Origin: an uncultured Gammaproteobacteria bacterium
GTDB taxonomy: Bacteria > Pseudomonadota > Gammaproteobacteria > Halothiobacillales > Halothiobacillaceae
DNA: 21,952 bases
Reading direction: 5' to 3'
NCBI GenBank assembly: GCA_938004235.1
Contig: CALKWL010000384.1
Location: forward strand, 1-21,952
In this document: in pieces, positions 14,320 to 21,901 of the stretch
Layout: each line of letters opens with the position of its first letter
How positions within the stretch are numbered: position 1 is the first letter of the stretch
Translations under genes and position numbers: made by a program
Notes under the pieces: model-generated
The model's input: only the letters and a program-made list of their open reading frames with translations
The model's database searches: none
What the model was told of the DNA's origin: nothing

Positions 14320-17157
14320 ATGAAGCGAATGCTCATCAATGCCACCCACGCCGAGGAACTGCGCGTTGCCCTCGTGGATGGTCAGACCCTCTACGATATC
14401 GACATCGAAACCCCTTCGCGCGAGCAGAAAAAATCCAATATCTACAAGGGGACGATTACCCGCATCGAGCCCAGCCTCGAAGCGGTTTTCATCAACTACG
14501 GCTCTGATCGCCACGGTTTCCTGCCGTTTAAGGAAATTTCGCGCAGCTACTTCAACCCGGACGCGGTTGACGACAAGGGTCGCCCGATCATCAAGGACGC
14601 CCTGCGCGAAGGGCAGCAAATTCTGGTGCAGATCGACAAAGAAGAGCGCGGCCAGAAAGGTGCTGCGCTGACGACATTTGTCAGCCTGGCTGGACGCTAT
14701 CTGGTGCTGATGCCCAATAACCCGCGCGCGGGCGGAGTTTCGCGCCGTATCGAGGGCGAAGATCGCGCCGAGATGAAGGAGGCCATGGCCTCGCTCAACG
14801 TGCCCGAAGGCATGGGCATGATTATCCGCACCGCCGGCGTAGGGCGCAGCGCCGAAGAACTGCAATGGGATCTGGATTACCTGCTCAGCGTATGGCAGGC
14901 CATTGAAAGCGCGGCCAAGGAGCGCAACGCGCCAGTGCTGATCTACCAGGAAAGCAGCCTGCTGATCCGCGCGCTGCGCGATCACTTGCGCGACGACATC
15001 GGCGAAATCCTGATCGACGACGAAGCCACGCATCAGCAGGCCATTGAGTTCGTCAACCAGGTCATGCCGCACAACCTGCGCCGCCTGAAGCTCTACCAGG
15101 ATCGCGTACCGCTGTTTTCACGCTACCAGATCGAAAGCCAGATCGAGTCCGCCTATGGGCGCAAGGTCACCCTGCCCTCGGGCGGCGAATTGGTGATCGA
15201 CCAGTGCGAAGCCCTGACCGCCGTGGACATCAACTCCGCGCGCGCCACCAAGGGCGAAGACATCGAACAGACTGCGTTTAACACCAACCTCGAAGCCGCC
15301 GATGAAATCGCGCGCCAAATCCGTCTGCGCGACCTGGGCGGTCTGATCGTGATCGACTTTATCGACATGGCGCCGACCAAGCATCAACGCGAAGTGGAAA
15401 ACCGCTTGCGTGATGCGCTGAAAATGGATCGCGCCCGCGTGCAGCTCGGGCGCATCTCACGCTTCGGTCTGCTGGAAATGTCACGCCAACGTCTGCGTCC
15501 TTCGCTGGAAGAGTCCACCCAGCACGTCTGCCCGCGCTGCCATGGCCAAGGCACCATTCGCGGTACCGAATCGCTCGCGCTGTCTGTGCTGCGTCTGATT
15601 CAGGAAGACCTGCTCAAGGAAAACACCGGGCGCGTCGTGGCGCAGTTGCCCGTAGCCGTGGCGGCCTATTTGCTCAACGAAAAACGTGATGCCATCCGCC
15701 GCATGGAAGACGACTACCGCGTAAGCGTGGTGCTGATTCCCAACCCGCAAATCGAAGCACCCAACTTCCGCATCGAACGCGTACGTCGCGGCGAGGCCGA
15801 CAGCCTGAGTCAGGGCTATGACTTCATCGAACATCCGCATGATGCCCATGAAGCCGCAGAAACAGCGCGCCCAAGCTCGCGTCCATCTTCACGCGCTTCT
15901 CAGCGACCACCTCGCGAGCCCAGCCGCGAAGTGAATGCCGAGCCCATGGTGAAAGTCGTCCCCACACTGGCGCCCCCGCCTGCCTCACCGACGCGACGCA
16001 GCGAGCCCAGTGCGCGTGTCGAACCCCAGGCTCCCGCGACTGCCGAGGGCGGCTTGCTCAAGCGTATCTGGAGCTTCCTGTTCGGAGCCCAGGCCAAACA
16101 ACCGAATGCTCAGGATGCGCGCGCCTCCGGGCAAGGCAGCGCACAGGGACGCGACAAACGCCCGGACAAGGGCGCGCGCCCCGACGCCGACGGGCAGGAG
16201 CGCGACGCTTCAGCGCGTAGTCATGGTCGCAACCGCGAACGCCAGGATCTTGGCGAGCGCAATAAACCCGCCCTTGCACCCGTGCCGCGCGGCAGCATTG
16301 CGCCGCGTGAAGCCCGTCGCGAGCGCCATCGCCCTGAAGCGGAGAGCTTTGAAAATATCCCGCTCGAAGGCGCAGAAGCCGAGCGCATTGCCCAGCAACT
16401 TACCGCGCCGCTGGCGCCGCCGCCCAAGCCCGTGGTGGATATCGCCGCGAAGAAGAGCATCGCCGAGCAGTTCCCGCCCAATGCGGCCACTCGTCTCGAA
16501 GCAGGTGATCGGATTGTCGGCGGTCACGAAGTCATTCGCAGTGCGCTGGCCAGCCTGAGCGTCACCCAGACGCTTGCGGAAACGTCCGTCGATATCGCCG
16601 CAAACGAACACGCTGAAATGGATCGCGCTGAAACGGACGATGGATCGCCTGTTGAAACGGCTTACGCATCCCCCATTGTCTCCGACGAGCTGGACGCGAC
16701 AGCGGACGCACTTGTTGAAACAACGGCCGTGGATGAGGCGCCCAGCGCAGCATTGACAGAGACAGCAAGCGCTCCCGTCAGCACTGAGCCTGAGTCTGCC
16801 ACCACGCCCAATGACGCAGCAGATATCCTCGCTGCGCCGGAAGAGCCCGCAGAAGCATCCGCATTGTCCGCGGAGTCTCAGACGCAGGACGCGCCGACTG
16901 AAGCTAACGACCTCATGAGCGCGCCTGCCATGGAAACTGGCTTCGATACCGCCGTCTCCCTGCCGTCCGCCGACCAGGTCACGCCTGAGCAACCCGAAAT
17001 CATTGCGGAACAGCCTATGGCAGAACAAGCCGTCACGGAACCAATTGTCGCCGATCAGAAGGCTCCGCTGAGCGTCGACGAGCCTGCCCCGCAAGAGAAC
17101 ACTGAGAATCCTGCGCAGGTCGAGAACCAACACGAGCACGGCAAGCAGGCGGGATAA
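14320..17157 (+). CDS. rne: Ribonuclease E
   Basis: A 945-residue endoribonuclease that starts mRNA decay and processes rRNA and tRNA precursors; E. coli RNase E has 1,061 residues. The catalytic half (~1-510) shows the S1 domain (NIYKGTITRIEPSLEAVFIN, 40-59), the 5'-sensor Arg170-Thr171, magnesium-binding Asp303 (AVDINSA) and Asp346 (GLIVIDFIDM), and the zinc-link CPRC at 404-407. The last three sites fall at exactly the E. coli residue numbers. The C-terminal half is disordered: a basic/Pro segment, an amphipathic stretch LLKRIWSFLFGA (579-590) likely to bind the inner membrane, an Arg-rich RNA-binding part (~600-672), then a long acidic tail. AGGAAA at 14307-14312 supports the ATG at 14320. 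It is followed by a strong terminator and is apparently monocistronic. Autoregulation through its leader is known in E. coli and only inferred here. Confidence 0.97.
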   Translation: MKRMLINATHAEELRVALVDGQTLYDIDIETPSREQKKSNIYKGTITRIEPSLEAVFINYGSDRHGFLPFKEISRSYFNPDAVDDKGRPIIKDALREGQQILVQIDKEERGQKGAALTTFVSLAGRYLVLMPNNPRAGGVSRRIEGEDRAEMKEAMASLNVPEGMGMIIRTAGVGRSAEELQWDLDYLLSVWQAIESAAKERNAPVLIYQESSLLIRALRDHLRDDIGEILIDDEATHQQAIEFVNQVMPHNLRRLKLYQDRVPLFSRYQIESQIESAYGRKVTLPSGGELVIDQCEALTAVDINSARATKGEDIEQTAFNTNLEAADEIARQIRLRDLGGLIVIDFIDMAPTKHQREVENRLRDALKMDRARVQLGRISRFGLLEMSRQRLRPSLEESTQHVCPRCHGQGTIRGTESLALSVLRLIQEDLLKENTGRVVAQLPVAVAAYLLNEKRDAIRRMEDDYRVSVVLIPNPQIEAPNFRIERVRRGEADSLSQGYDFIEHPHDAHEAAETARPSSRPSSRASQRPPREPSREVNAEPMVKVVPTLAPPPASPTRRSEPSARVEPQAPATAEGGLLKRIWSFLFGAQAKQPNAQDARASGQGSAQGRDKRPDKGARPDADGQERDASARSHGRNRERQDLGERNKPALAPVPRGSIAPREARRERHRPEAESFENIPLEGAEAERIAQQLTAPLAPPPKPVVDIAAKKSIAEQFPPNAATRLEAGDRIVGGHEVIRSALASLSVTQTLAETSVDIAANEHAEMDRAETDDGSPVETAYASPIVSDELDATADALVETTAVDEAPSAALTETASAPVSTEPESATTPNDAADILAAPEEPAEASALSAESQTQDAPTEANDLMSAPAMETGFDTAVSLPSADQVTPEQPEIIAEQPMAEQAVTEPIVADQKAPLSVDEPAPQENTENPAQVENQHEHGKQAG

Positions 17158-17203
17158 CTCAAGAGCGGACAGTGCCCTGACAGGCTCTGCTCCAGACTCG
17201 TTG

Positions 17204-17249
17204 AACGCCAGTTCAAGCGGAACCCACCGCCTTGAACTGGCGTTTTTTT
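17204..17249 (+). terminator. Rho-independent terminator of rne
   Basis: AACGCCAGTTCAAG (17204-17217) pairs perfectly with CTTGAACTGGCGTT (17231-17244); CGG/CCG (17218-17220 with 17227-17229) extends the stem after one bulged base. The stem runs into seven T residues (17243-17249). The T-run is on the plus strand only, so it serves rne rather than the convergent gene ending at 17259. Confidence 0.95.
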
Positions 17250-17258
17250 ATTGTCCAC

Positions 17259-18317
17259 TCAGGACATTGTCCGCTCGGACTTCACCCAAGCGTCCAGCAG
17301 GGTATAACTCACTGCCAGCACCACCGGGCCGATAAAAATACCTACCAGACCAAAGCCCAGCAGGCCGCCAATCACTCCGGCAAAAATCAGCACAATGGGT
17401 AAATCGGCGCCCTGCTTGATTAAAAATGGACGAATGAAGTTGTCCATGGTCGTGACCACCACCGACCACACCAGCAGGAACACACCCCACCCCGTATCCC
17501 CCGACCAGAATAGCCACGCCACCGCGCCAAACATCACCAGCCCGACGCCGATCTGAGCAAGACACATCATGAACATCAGTGCGGTCAACAGTGCAGCCAT
17601 CGGCACCCCGACAATCGCCAGCCCAACCCCACCAACCACGGACTGCAACACCGCCGTCAGCACCACGCCGAGCGCCACGCCGCGAATGGCCTGACCGACC
17701 AACACGACGGCCCCCTCACCGCGCTCGCCGCCAAGTCGCTGGCCGAAGCGCCGCACCCACACCGCAGCCTCATCGCCCATGACATACAAAATGGCGGCAA
17801 TAACCACGACCAATAAAAACTGCATGAACAACAGTGTCAAATCGCCCGCCTGCGCGGCAAACCACTTGGTAATGCCTTCGGCATGTGGAATCAGCTTGGG
17901 TGCAATATCTTCCAAACCGCTGGCCACATAGCCCTGCCATAACTCTTGCAGCTTGGCGCCGATCAGCGGCAACTTCGCCACCCAATCCGGCGGCGGCGGA
18001 ATGCGGCTTTCCGCCAGCCATTTCGACCAGCCGACAATCTTGTCGGCATTCTCCACAATCGTTGCAATCGCCAGAGACAAGGGCAGCAACAGCATCAAAA
18101 GGATGCTCAGGCTCATGACCGTCACCGCCAACCCGCGTTTGCCCCACAAACCCGCTTGCACCTTGAGCATCAGCGGCCAGGTCGCCACCACGATCATTGT
18201 GGCCCAGAGCAGTGCGGACAAAAACGGTTTAAGCACCCAGAACGAGGCCATCAGCAGCCCGCCGATAAACAGCACGGCAAGCGTTGTTTGGGTCAGATCA
18301 CGGAGGCTGGACTGCAT
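17259..18317 (-). CDS. ydiK: AI-2E family transporter, YdiK-like
   Basis: A 352-residue inner-membrane protein of the AI-2E transporter family (PerM/TqsA/YdiK superfamily). Hydrophobic segments lie at ~10-50 and ~65-90, a soluble amphipathic region at ~90-150, and more helices from ~160 to 340. The C-terminal stretch DNFIRPFLIKQGADLP and GFGLVGIFIGPVVLAVSY is the family signature and is closest in memory to E. coli YdiK. Family members have been linked to autoinducer-2 export, sodium/proton exchange or unknown efflux, so the substrate is not known here. AGGAGA (18325-18330) gives a good ribosome-binding site for the ATG at 18317. It lies 61 nt after the DUF4166 gene on the same strand and may be read through from it. 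It converges with rne. Confidence 0.88.
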   Translation of the reverse strand: MQSSLRDLTQTTLAVLFIGGLLMASFWVLKPFLSALLWATMIVVATWPLMLKVQAGLWGKRGLAVTVMSLSILLMLLLPLSLAIATIVENADKIVGWSKWLAESRIPPPPDWVAKLPLIGAKLQELWQGYVASGLEDIAPKLIPHAEGITKWFAAQAGDLTLLFMQFLLVVVIAAILYVMGDEAAVWVRRFGQRLGGERGEGAVVLVGQAIRGVALGVVLTAVLQSVVGGVGLAIVGVPMAALLTALMFMMCLAQIGVGLVMFGAVAWLFWSGDTGWGVFLLVWSVVVTTMDNFIRPFLIKQGADLPIVLIFAGVIGGLLGFGLVGIFIGPVVLAVSYTLLDAWVKSERTMS

Positions 18318-18378
18318 GGCGAGGTCTCCTGGGTTTTCCCAAGATTACACGAGAATTCCGTTTTGTCTCGACAAGGCC

Positions 18379-18966
18379 TCAGCCAACTTCAAGGTGCGTG
18401 GCAAACTCCCCGTGATAACGGTAAATCATGCCAAACAAAGGATGCGTCAGGCGAAAGTCCATGGCAAAACGCACGTCATCAAGCGCCGTTTCCACGATGG
18501 TGGTATGACCCAACAATACTTCCGGCAGGGACGCGCGCCACGCGCCCAATTGCAGGACGAAACACCGTCCTTGGTAATGCAGCTGCCCATCAATGACCTC
18601 GACGGCCATACGCAGCCCTAAAAACGGGTTGATAAACTCGATCAGCTCGTTCCCGTCTGCATAGACCCAGCGGCTTTTAAAGACCTCTTCGCCTCCATCG
18701 GGAAAGCGCACCTGACGATGCCAATGTTGTTGCCCGCGCTCGTCAATACGTTTGCTCACCATGGCGGACAGCGCCTGCCCCCGACGAGGAATCAGCGCCC
18801 CGATCGCGTGCAACAGCCACAGGAACGGAAACATTCCAAGTGGAAACTCGATGCTGAGTCGCCCGGTGTCCGTATTATTTTCCGCGTGATAATGGCTGCG
18901 CAGGGCGAGAGGAAGGCTATGCCATTGTTCGCTCAAAGCCCGTTGCATCAAGGAAACGTGTTGCAT
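18379..18966 (-). CDS. DUF4166 domain protein
   Basis: A 195-residue protein of unknown function. From ~residue 50 to the end it fits the DUF4166 pattern: an inner hydrophobic segment (MFPFLWLLHAIGALIP), then VRFPDGGEEVFKSRWVYADG, GLRMAVEVIDGQLHYQGR, and FRLTHPLFGMIYRYHGEF. In other bacteria this domain is often fused behind an NAD(P)-binding dehydrogenase or SDR module, which fits the SDR gene in the same operon. The start at 18966 is well supported by GGAGG at 18974-18978, inside the end of the preceding gene. The two genes are separated by three bases. No catalytic residues can be named. Confidence 0.72.
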   Translation of the reverse strand: MQHVSLMQRALSEQWHSLPLALRSHYHAENNTDTGRLSIEFPLGMFPFLWLLHAIGALIPRRGQALSAMVSKRIDERGQQHWHRQVRFPDGGEEVFKSRWVYADGNELIEFINPFLGLRMAVEVIDGQLHYQGRCFVLQLGAWRASLPEVLLGHTTIVETALDDVRFAMDFRLTHPLFGMIYRYHGEFATHLEVG

Positions 18967-18969
18967 GAT

Positions 18970-19446
18970 TTATCCTCCGAACTGTGGTTTGAACACCATA
19001 AGCAACACAATCAGAGCTACCGAGATAAAAGCCGGCCAGCCGAGCCAGAACCACAGTCGCGCATCGCGCCAGTAACGCTCGGGCAATGCCTGGTTATTAT
19101 CACGGGCACGGATTGAATCGTCACGCATACGGATCTGCAACACGACCACCGGCAACCAGCACAGCCCCGCCAAAACGTACAAGGCAAGGCTCAAGGCCAG
19201 CCAGGGCGTCGTCAGCGGGAGGCCGAGCAAGTGAGCCAGCCAGATGCCGGTGAGCGGTTGCAGCACGATGGTCGGCGTAGTGAACAGCCAATCGGCAAGC
19301 ACCACCAGCCGATTGGTCACCGCCATGGCGCGGACATCGCCATGGCGATCCGTCATCCACTTGTAGAACGCGCTTCCCAGTCCCGTGCCAAACAGCAGCA
19401 CGGTGGAATAAATATGCAGTGACTTGAATAGCAGATACTCGTTCAT
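18970..19446 (-). CDS. DUF2269 integral membrane protein
   Basis: A 158-residue membrane protein with four hydrophobic segments (~7-27, 48-74, 82-106, 131-153). The N-terminal LLFKSLHIYSTVLLFGTGLGSAF, with a conserved His in the first helix, and VVLADWLFTTPTIVLQPLTG fit the DUF2269 family (COG5528), whose biochemical function is not established. Its ATG overlaps the SDR stop (ATGA at 19443-19446), indicating coupled translation with the dehydrogenase. The DUF4166 gene follows at once. Histidines within helices could bind haem or metal, but that is speculation. Confidence 0.8.
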   Translation of the reverse strand: MNEYLLFKSLHIYSTVLLFGTGLGSAFYKWMTDRHGDVRAMAVTNRLVVLADWLFTTPTIVLQPLTGIWLAHLLGLPLTTPWLALSLALYVLAGLCWLPVVVLQIRMRDDSIRARDNNQALPERYWRDARLWFWLGWPAFISVALIVLLMVFKPQFGG

Positions 19447-20330
19447 GTCTGAATCTCCTGGCGGACGGGGTGAATAAATTCGTGAAAACCAAGGGGCGAA
19501 TGCCCAAGCAATCTGGCAAAGGGCGCTGGATCGGCTGTGTTGCCCGCCTCCAGCATGTGCAGCGTGTCACTGCACAACAGACTGTTGGGAAACCTGTCGC
19601 CCAAACGCGCCGCGAATCTCAGCAGGCCATACGACATCGGCAGCAGGCGTGCCGGTTTATGACCCAACTGACTGCGGTAGCTCGCAATCAGCCCTGAGAG
19701 ATCCGTTGACTCCGCACCGACCGCCGCCACGCGCATCCGGACGGGCCGTGCATCACCCAACCAGCGCGTGACAGCCTGCGCAATATCGTTGATGTGTACC
19801 GGCTGCAAGCGGGTATCGAGTCCCGCAGGCAAAGCCAATATCGGTAGGCGAGCCAGATGCAGGAACAGGTCTGCGCTAGCGCCCCCCGCGCCGTAAATCA
19901 GCGAGGGGCGCAGTATCAAAGAGCTCACCGCATCGGGTAGGGATTCCAGACAGCGCTCCGCCGCCTCGCGGCTGGTGAAATAGCGGGTTGCGAGCGCACC
20001 GCCCACGCCTAACGCAGATAAATGCACGATTCGCGCAACACCGACCTCGGCACACGCTGTAAACAGGGCGCAAGGCGCGCGCTCGTGAATCAGTGCCATA
20101 GGTGCGTTCGTGGTGTCACGCAACACGCCAACCGTGTTGATGAGCACATCGATGCCCTCCAATCGCTCTCGCCAACGCCATGACTCCGTATCACGCGTGA
20201 AATCCACTGTAACATCCTGAGCCGACTCAGGTTTACGCATCCCGCGCAACACCTCATAACCACACTGACTTAATGCGCGTTCGAGATGATGCCCCACAAA
20301 CCCTCGGGCTCCGCAGACCAGAATGCGCAT
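19443..20330 (-). CDS. Atypical SDR / NAD(P)-dependent epimerase-like oxidoreductase
   Basis: A 295-residue Rossmann-fold protein of the atypical SDR (NDUFA9/NmrA-like) type. The nucleotide-binding motif GARGFVG is at 7-13, the middle strand is DVLINTVGVL, and HLSALGVGG leads to the usual active-site region. The canonical YxxxK reads Tyr117-FTS-Arg121, so the lysine is replaced by arginine. That is not rare in atypical SDRs and suggests a modified or non-catalytic role. GGAGG at 20338-20342 sits seven bases before the ATG at 20330. It is the first gene of a three-gene operon with DUF2269 and DUF4166, and an operator-like sequence lies just upstream. Its substrate is unknown. Confidence 0.85.
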   Translation of the reverse strand: MRILVCGARGFVGHHLERALSQCGYEVLRGMRKPESAQDVTVDFTRDTESWRWRERLEGIDVLINTVGVLRDTTNAPMALIHERAPCALFTACAEVGVARIVHLSALGVGGALATRYFTSREAAERCLESLPDAVSSLILRPSLIYGAGGASADLFLHLARLPILALPAGLDTRLQPVHINDIAQAVTRWLGDARPVRMRVAAVGAESTDLSGLIASYRSQLGHKPARLLPMSYGLLRFAARLGDRFPNSLLCSDTLHMLEAGNTADPAPFARLLGHSPLGFHEFIHPVRQEIQT

Positions 20331-20353
20331 GACATATCCTCCACTTTTATTTG

Positions 20354-20383
20354 TTATGCCTGTAATTTCTGTAAAAACAGAAA
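20354..20383. promoter_or_regulatory. Operator-like site before the SDR operon
   Basis: TTATGCCTGTAATTTCT (20354-20370) matches TTACATCTGTAATTTCT (20982-20998) before the regulator gene at 14 of 17 positions. Eight bases later AGAAA begins (20379), the same spacing as between the two arms of the regulator site. ATTTCTGT and ACAGAAA also pair around an AAAA loop. It lies 24-53 bases upstream of the SDR start codon, where a repressor would block transcription. Confidence 0.55.
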
Positions 20384-20394
20384 CAACTTAAATC

Positions 20395-20421
20395 AAAAAA
20401 AGGAGCAAAATCCGGCTCCTT
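20395..20421 (-). terminator. Rho-independent terminator of the GbsR-like gene
   Basis: Read on the minus strand, AAGGAGC (20421-20415), an eight-base loop, and GCTCCTT (20406-20400) run into a T-tract ending at 20395. It lies 15 nt after the regulator stop, so the SDR operon needs its own promoter between this terminator and 20330. Confidence 0.85.
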
Positions 20422-20436
20422 GTCGATTCTCGCGTT

Positions 20437-20967
20437 CTAGTCGTTTTTCTTGGGTAAAAACTCGCTGATCTTCGCCCCGATCTTGAGCAGCTTGCCCAGC
20501 GTTTCAGGCTCAAGGCGAAGCATCTGCTCAGTCCACACCGACATCGACTCCATCAAAACCAGTGTGTCTTGGATGCGCTGCCGTGCCTCCGGGCTTTCCT
20601 GCGCCAGCTCGGGGCTGGCGAGAAAAGCACGCAAGGCATCAACGGTCGGGTCGAACTCACGCTCCTTGCGCCCCCGCACGATGGTGCGCAACAGCACCCA
20701 GATATCCCCCGGAGTGACGAAATGGTCGCGCCGATCACCCATCACATGCACCACCTGAATCAGCTTCCAGCTCTGCAATTCGCGCAGACTGGTGCTGACA
20801 TTCGAGCGCGCCACGCCGAGTGTTTCGACGATTTCATCGGCGGGCATCGGCCGTGCGGCAAGATAAAGCAGGGCATGGATTTGAGCCACCGTGCGGTTGA
20901 CCCCCCATTTCGAGCCCATCTCACCCCAGTGCAGGACAAAGCGTTCAGCGATTGGATTTAGTTTCAT
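20437..20967 (-). CDS. GbsR/MarR-type transcriptional regulator
   Basis: A 176-residue DNA-binding regulator of the GbsR family (COG1510). The N-terminal ERFVLHWGEMGSKWGVNRTV is the family signature. A winged helix-turn-helix covers ~25-85, with recognition helix VARSNVSTSLREL and wing residues near GDRRDHFV. The rest is helical and probably forms the dimer or effector region. The ATG at 20967 gives the canonical N-terminus MKLNPIAERF; a TTG twelve codons upstream would run into the operator and is rejected. GbsR proteins typically repress genes of osmolyte or choline uptake, but no such gene is near. The nearest targets are the SDR-DUF2269-DUF4166 genes and itself, supported by matching upstream sites. 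The effector is unknown. Confidence 0.88.
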   Translation of the reverse strand: MKLNPIAERFVLHWGEMGSKWGVNRTVAQIHALLYLAARPMPADEIVETLGVARSNVSTSLRELQSWKLIQVVHVMGDRRDHFVTPGDIWVLLRTIVRGRKEREFDPTVDALRAFLASPELAQESPEARQRIQDTLVLMESMSVWTEQMLRLEPETLGKLLKIGAKISEFLPKKND

Positions 20968-20981
20968 GGCGTTGAAGATAG

Positions 20982-21023
20982 TTACATCTGTAATTTCTAT
21001 CAAGAGAGAAATTACAGATGTAA
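20982..21023. promoter_or_regulatory. Perfect 17-bp inverted repeat, likely autoregulatory operator
   Basis: TTACATCTGTAATTTCT (20982-20998) and AGAAATTACAGATGTAA (21007-21023) are exact inverted repeats with an eight-base spacer. Each arm itself contains TTACA-N2-TGTAA, a small palindrome suited to a dimeric winged-helix protein. The site is 15 bases upstream of the regulator start codon. On the minus strand TTTACA and GATAGA, 17 bases apart, could be a promoter overlapping it. Confidence 0.75.
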
Positions 21024-21035
21024 ATCAGAGGACAC

Positions 21036-21069
21036 AAAAAAGCCGCACGACCCGAGGTTGTGCGGCTTT
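21036..21069 (-). terminator. Rho-independent terminator of the gltX/tRNA-Ala transcript
   Basis: On the minus strand AAAGCCGCAC (21069-21060), an 11-base loop, and GTGCGGCTTT (21048-21039) continue into a run of six T (21041-21036). It lies 44 bases after the 3' end of the downstream tRNA-Ala and before the regulator promoter. Confidence 0.9.
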
Positions 21070-21113
21070 CAATTTCAGAGTGTCGTGCCGTACCGCATGA
21101 GTCGGTACGAAAA

Positions 21114-21189
<76 letters not shown>

Positions 21190-21339
21190 TGATTTCAACC
21201 TGCGTTCCATCCTTGGAATGAACAGGTTTGGTATTCACGGCGCATGGCGGTGAATATCGGCGCCGAACAGAGGGTTCACCCCTGTTCGCGTTGAGGCATC
21301 CTGCCTCAAGCACTGCGCCGGAAACTTCAGGAAATTTAT
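21190..21339 (-). other. 150-nt tRNA spacer made of consecutive hairpins
   Basis: Four stems follow one another: AACCTG/CAGGTT with an inner TTCCA/TGGAA (21197-21228), TATTCAC/GTGAATA (21232-21238 with 21250-21256), CGAACAG-GGG/CCC-CTGTTCG with one bulged base (21264-21288), and TTGAGGCA/TGCCTCAA with a three-base loop (21291-21309). No T-tract is present, so these are not intrinsic terminators. The spacer is probably removed during processing of the precursor. Confidence 0.55.
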
Positions 21340-21415
<76 letters not shown>

Positions 21416-21455
21416 ACAGCGGGAGCGCGCATCTTACGCAGCACCCAAGGCAGCG

Positions 21456-21901
21456 TCAAGCCGATTTTGACGATTCGATGAAAGTCAGTGCCTTTTGCAA
21501 ACGCACCAGACTACGCTCACGCCCAACCAGCGCCAGCGTCGCATCAATCGACGGTGAGGCAGTCGAGCCGGTCAGCGCCACGCGCATCGGCTGCGCCAGC
21601 AGCGGGAACTTGATGCCCAGCGCCTTCACCGTGTTCTTGATGAGCGGCTCCAGCTCGGCGGCGCGCCAATCCGTCACCGCCTGCAAAGCCTCGATCACCG
21701 CGCGCAACACCGGCTCCGCCTCGGTATTCAGATGTTTGGCAGCTGCGTCGTCGTCATAGCTCAGCTCATCGCGGAAATAGCAGGCCGCCTGCTGCGCCAT
21801 TTCGACCAGCGTGCGCGAACGCTCGCGCAAGGCCACCACCACATCTTCCAAAGCCGGGCCCTGCGACGGATCGACATCCACCCTGCCCAGATGCCAACCC
21901 A
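21456..21901 (-). CDS. gltX: Glutamyl-tRNA synthetase, C-terminal part (truncated by contig end)
   Basis: The last ~148 residues of a class I aminoacyl-tRNA synthetase that charges tRNA-Glu; a full GltX has ~470. The visible part is the helical anticodon-binding region. ELEPLIKNTVKALGIKF and PMRVALTGSTASPSIDATLALVGRERSLVRL form the conserved C-terminal signature. The 5' part, with the HIGH and KMSKS motifs, is off the contig. The apparent start of the frame at 21944 is translated adapter (MTDVTGVQTWALPI) and must be ignored. The gene is followed by two tRNA-Ala genes. Confidence 0.95.

Noticed and set aside
16010..17139. Long opposite-strand and shifted frames inside the 3' half of rne
   Set aside because: They are shadows of the low-complexity, GC-rich C-terminal coding region; none has a family signature or start signal.
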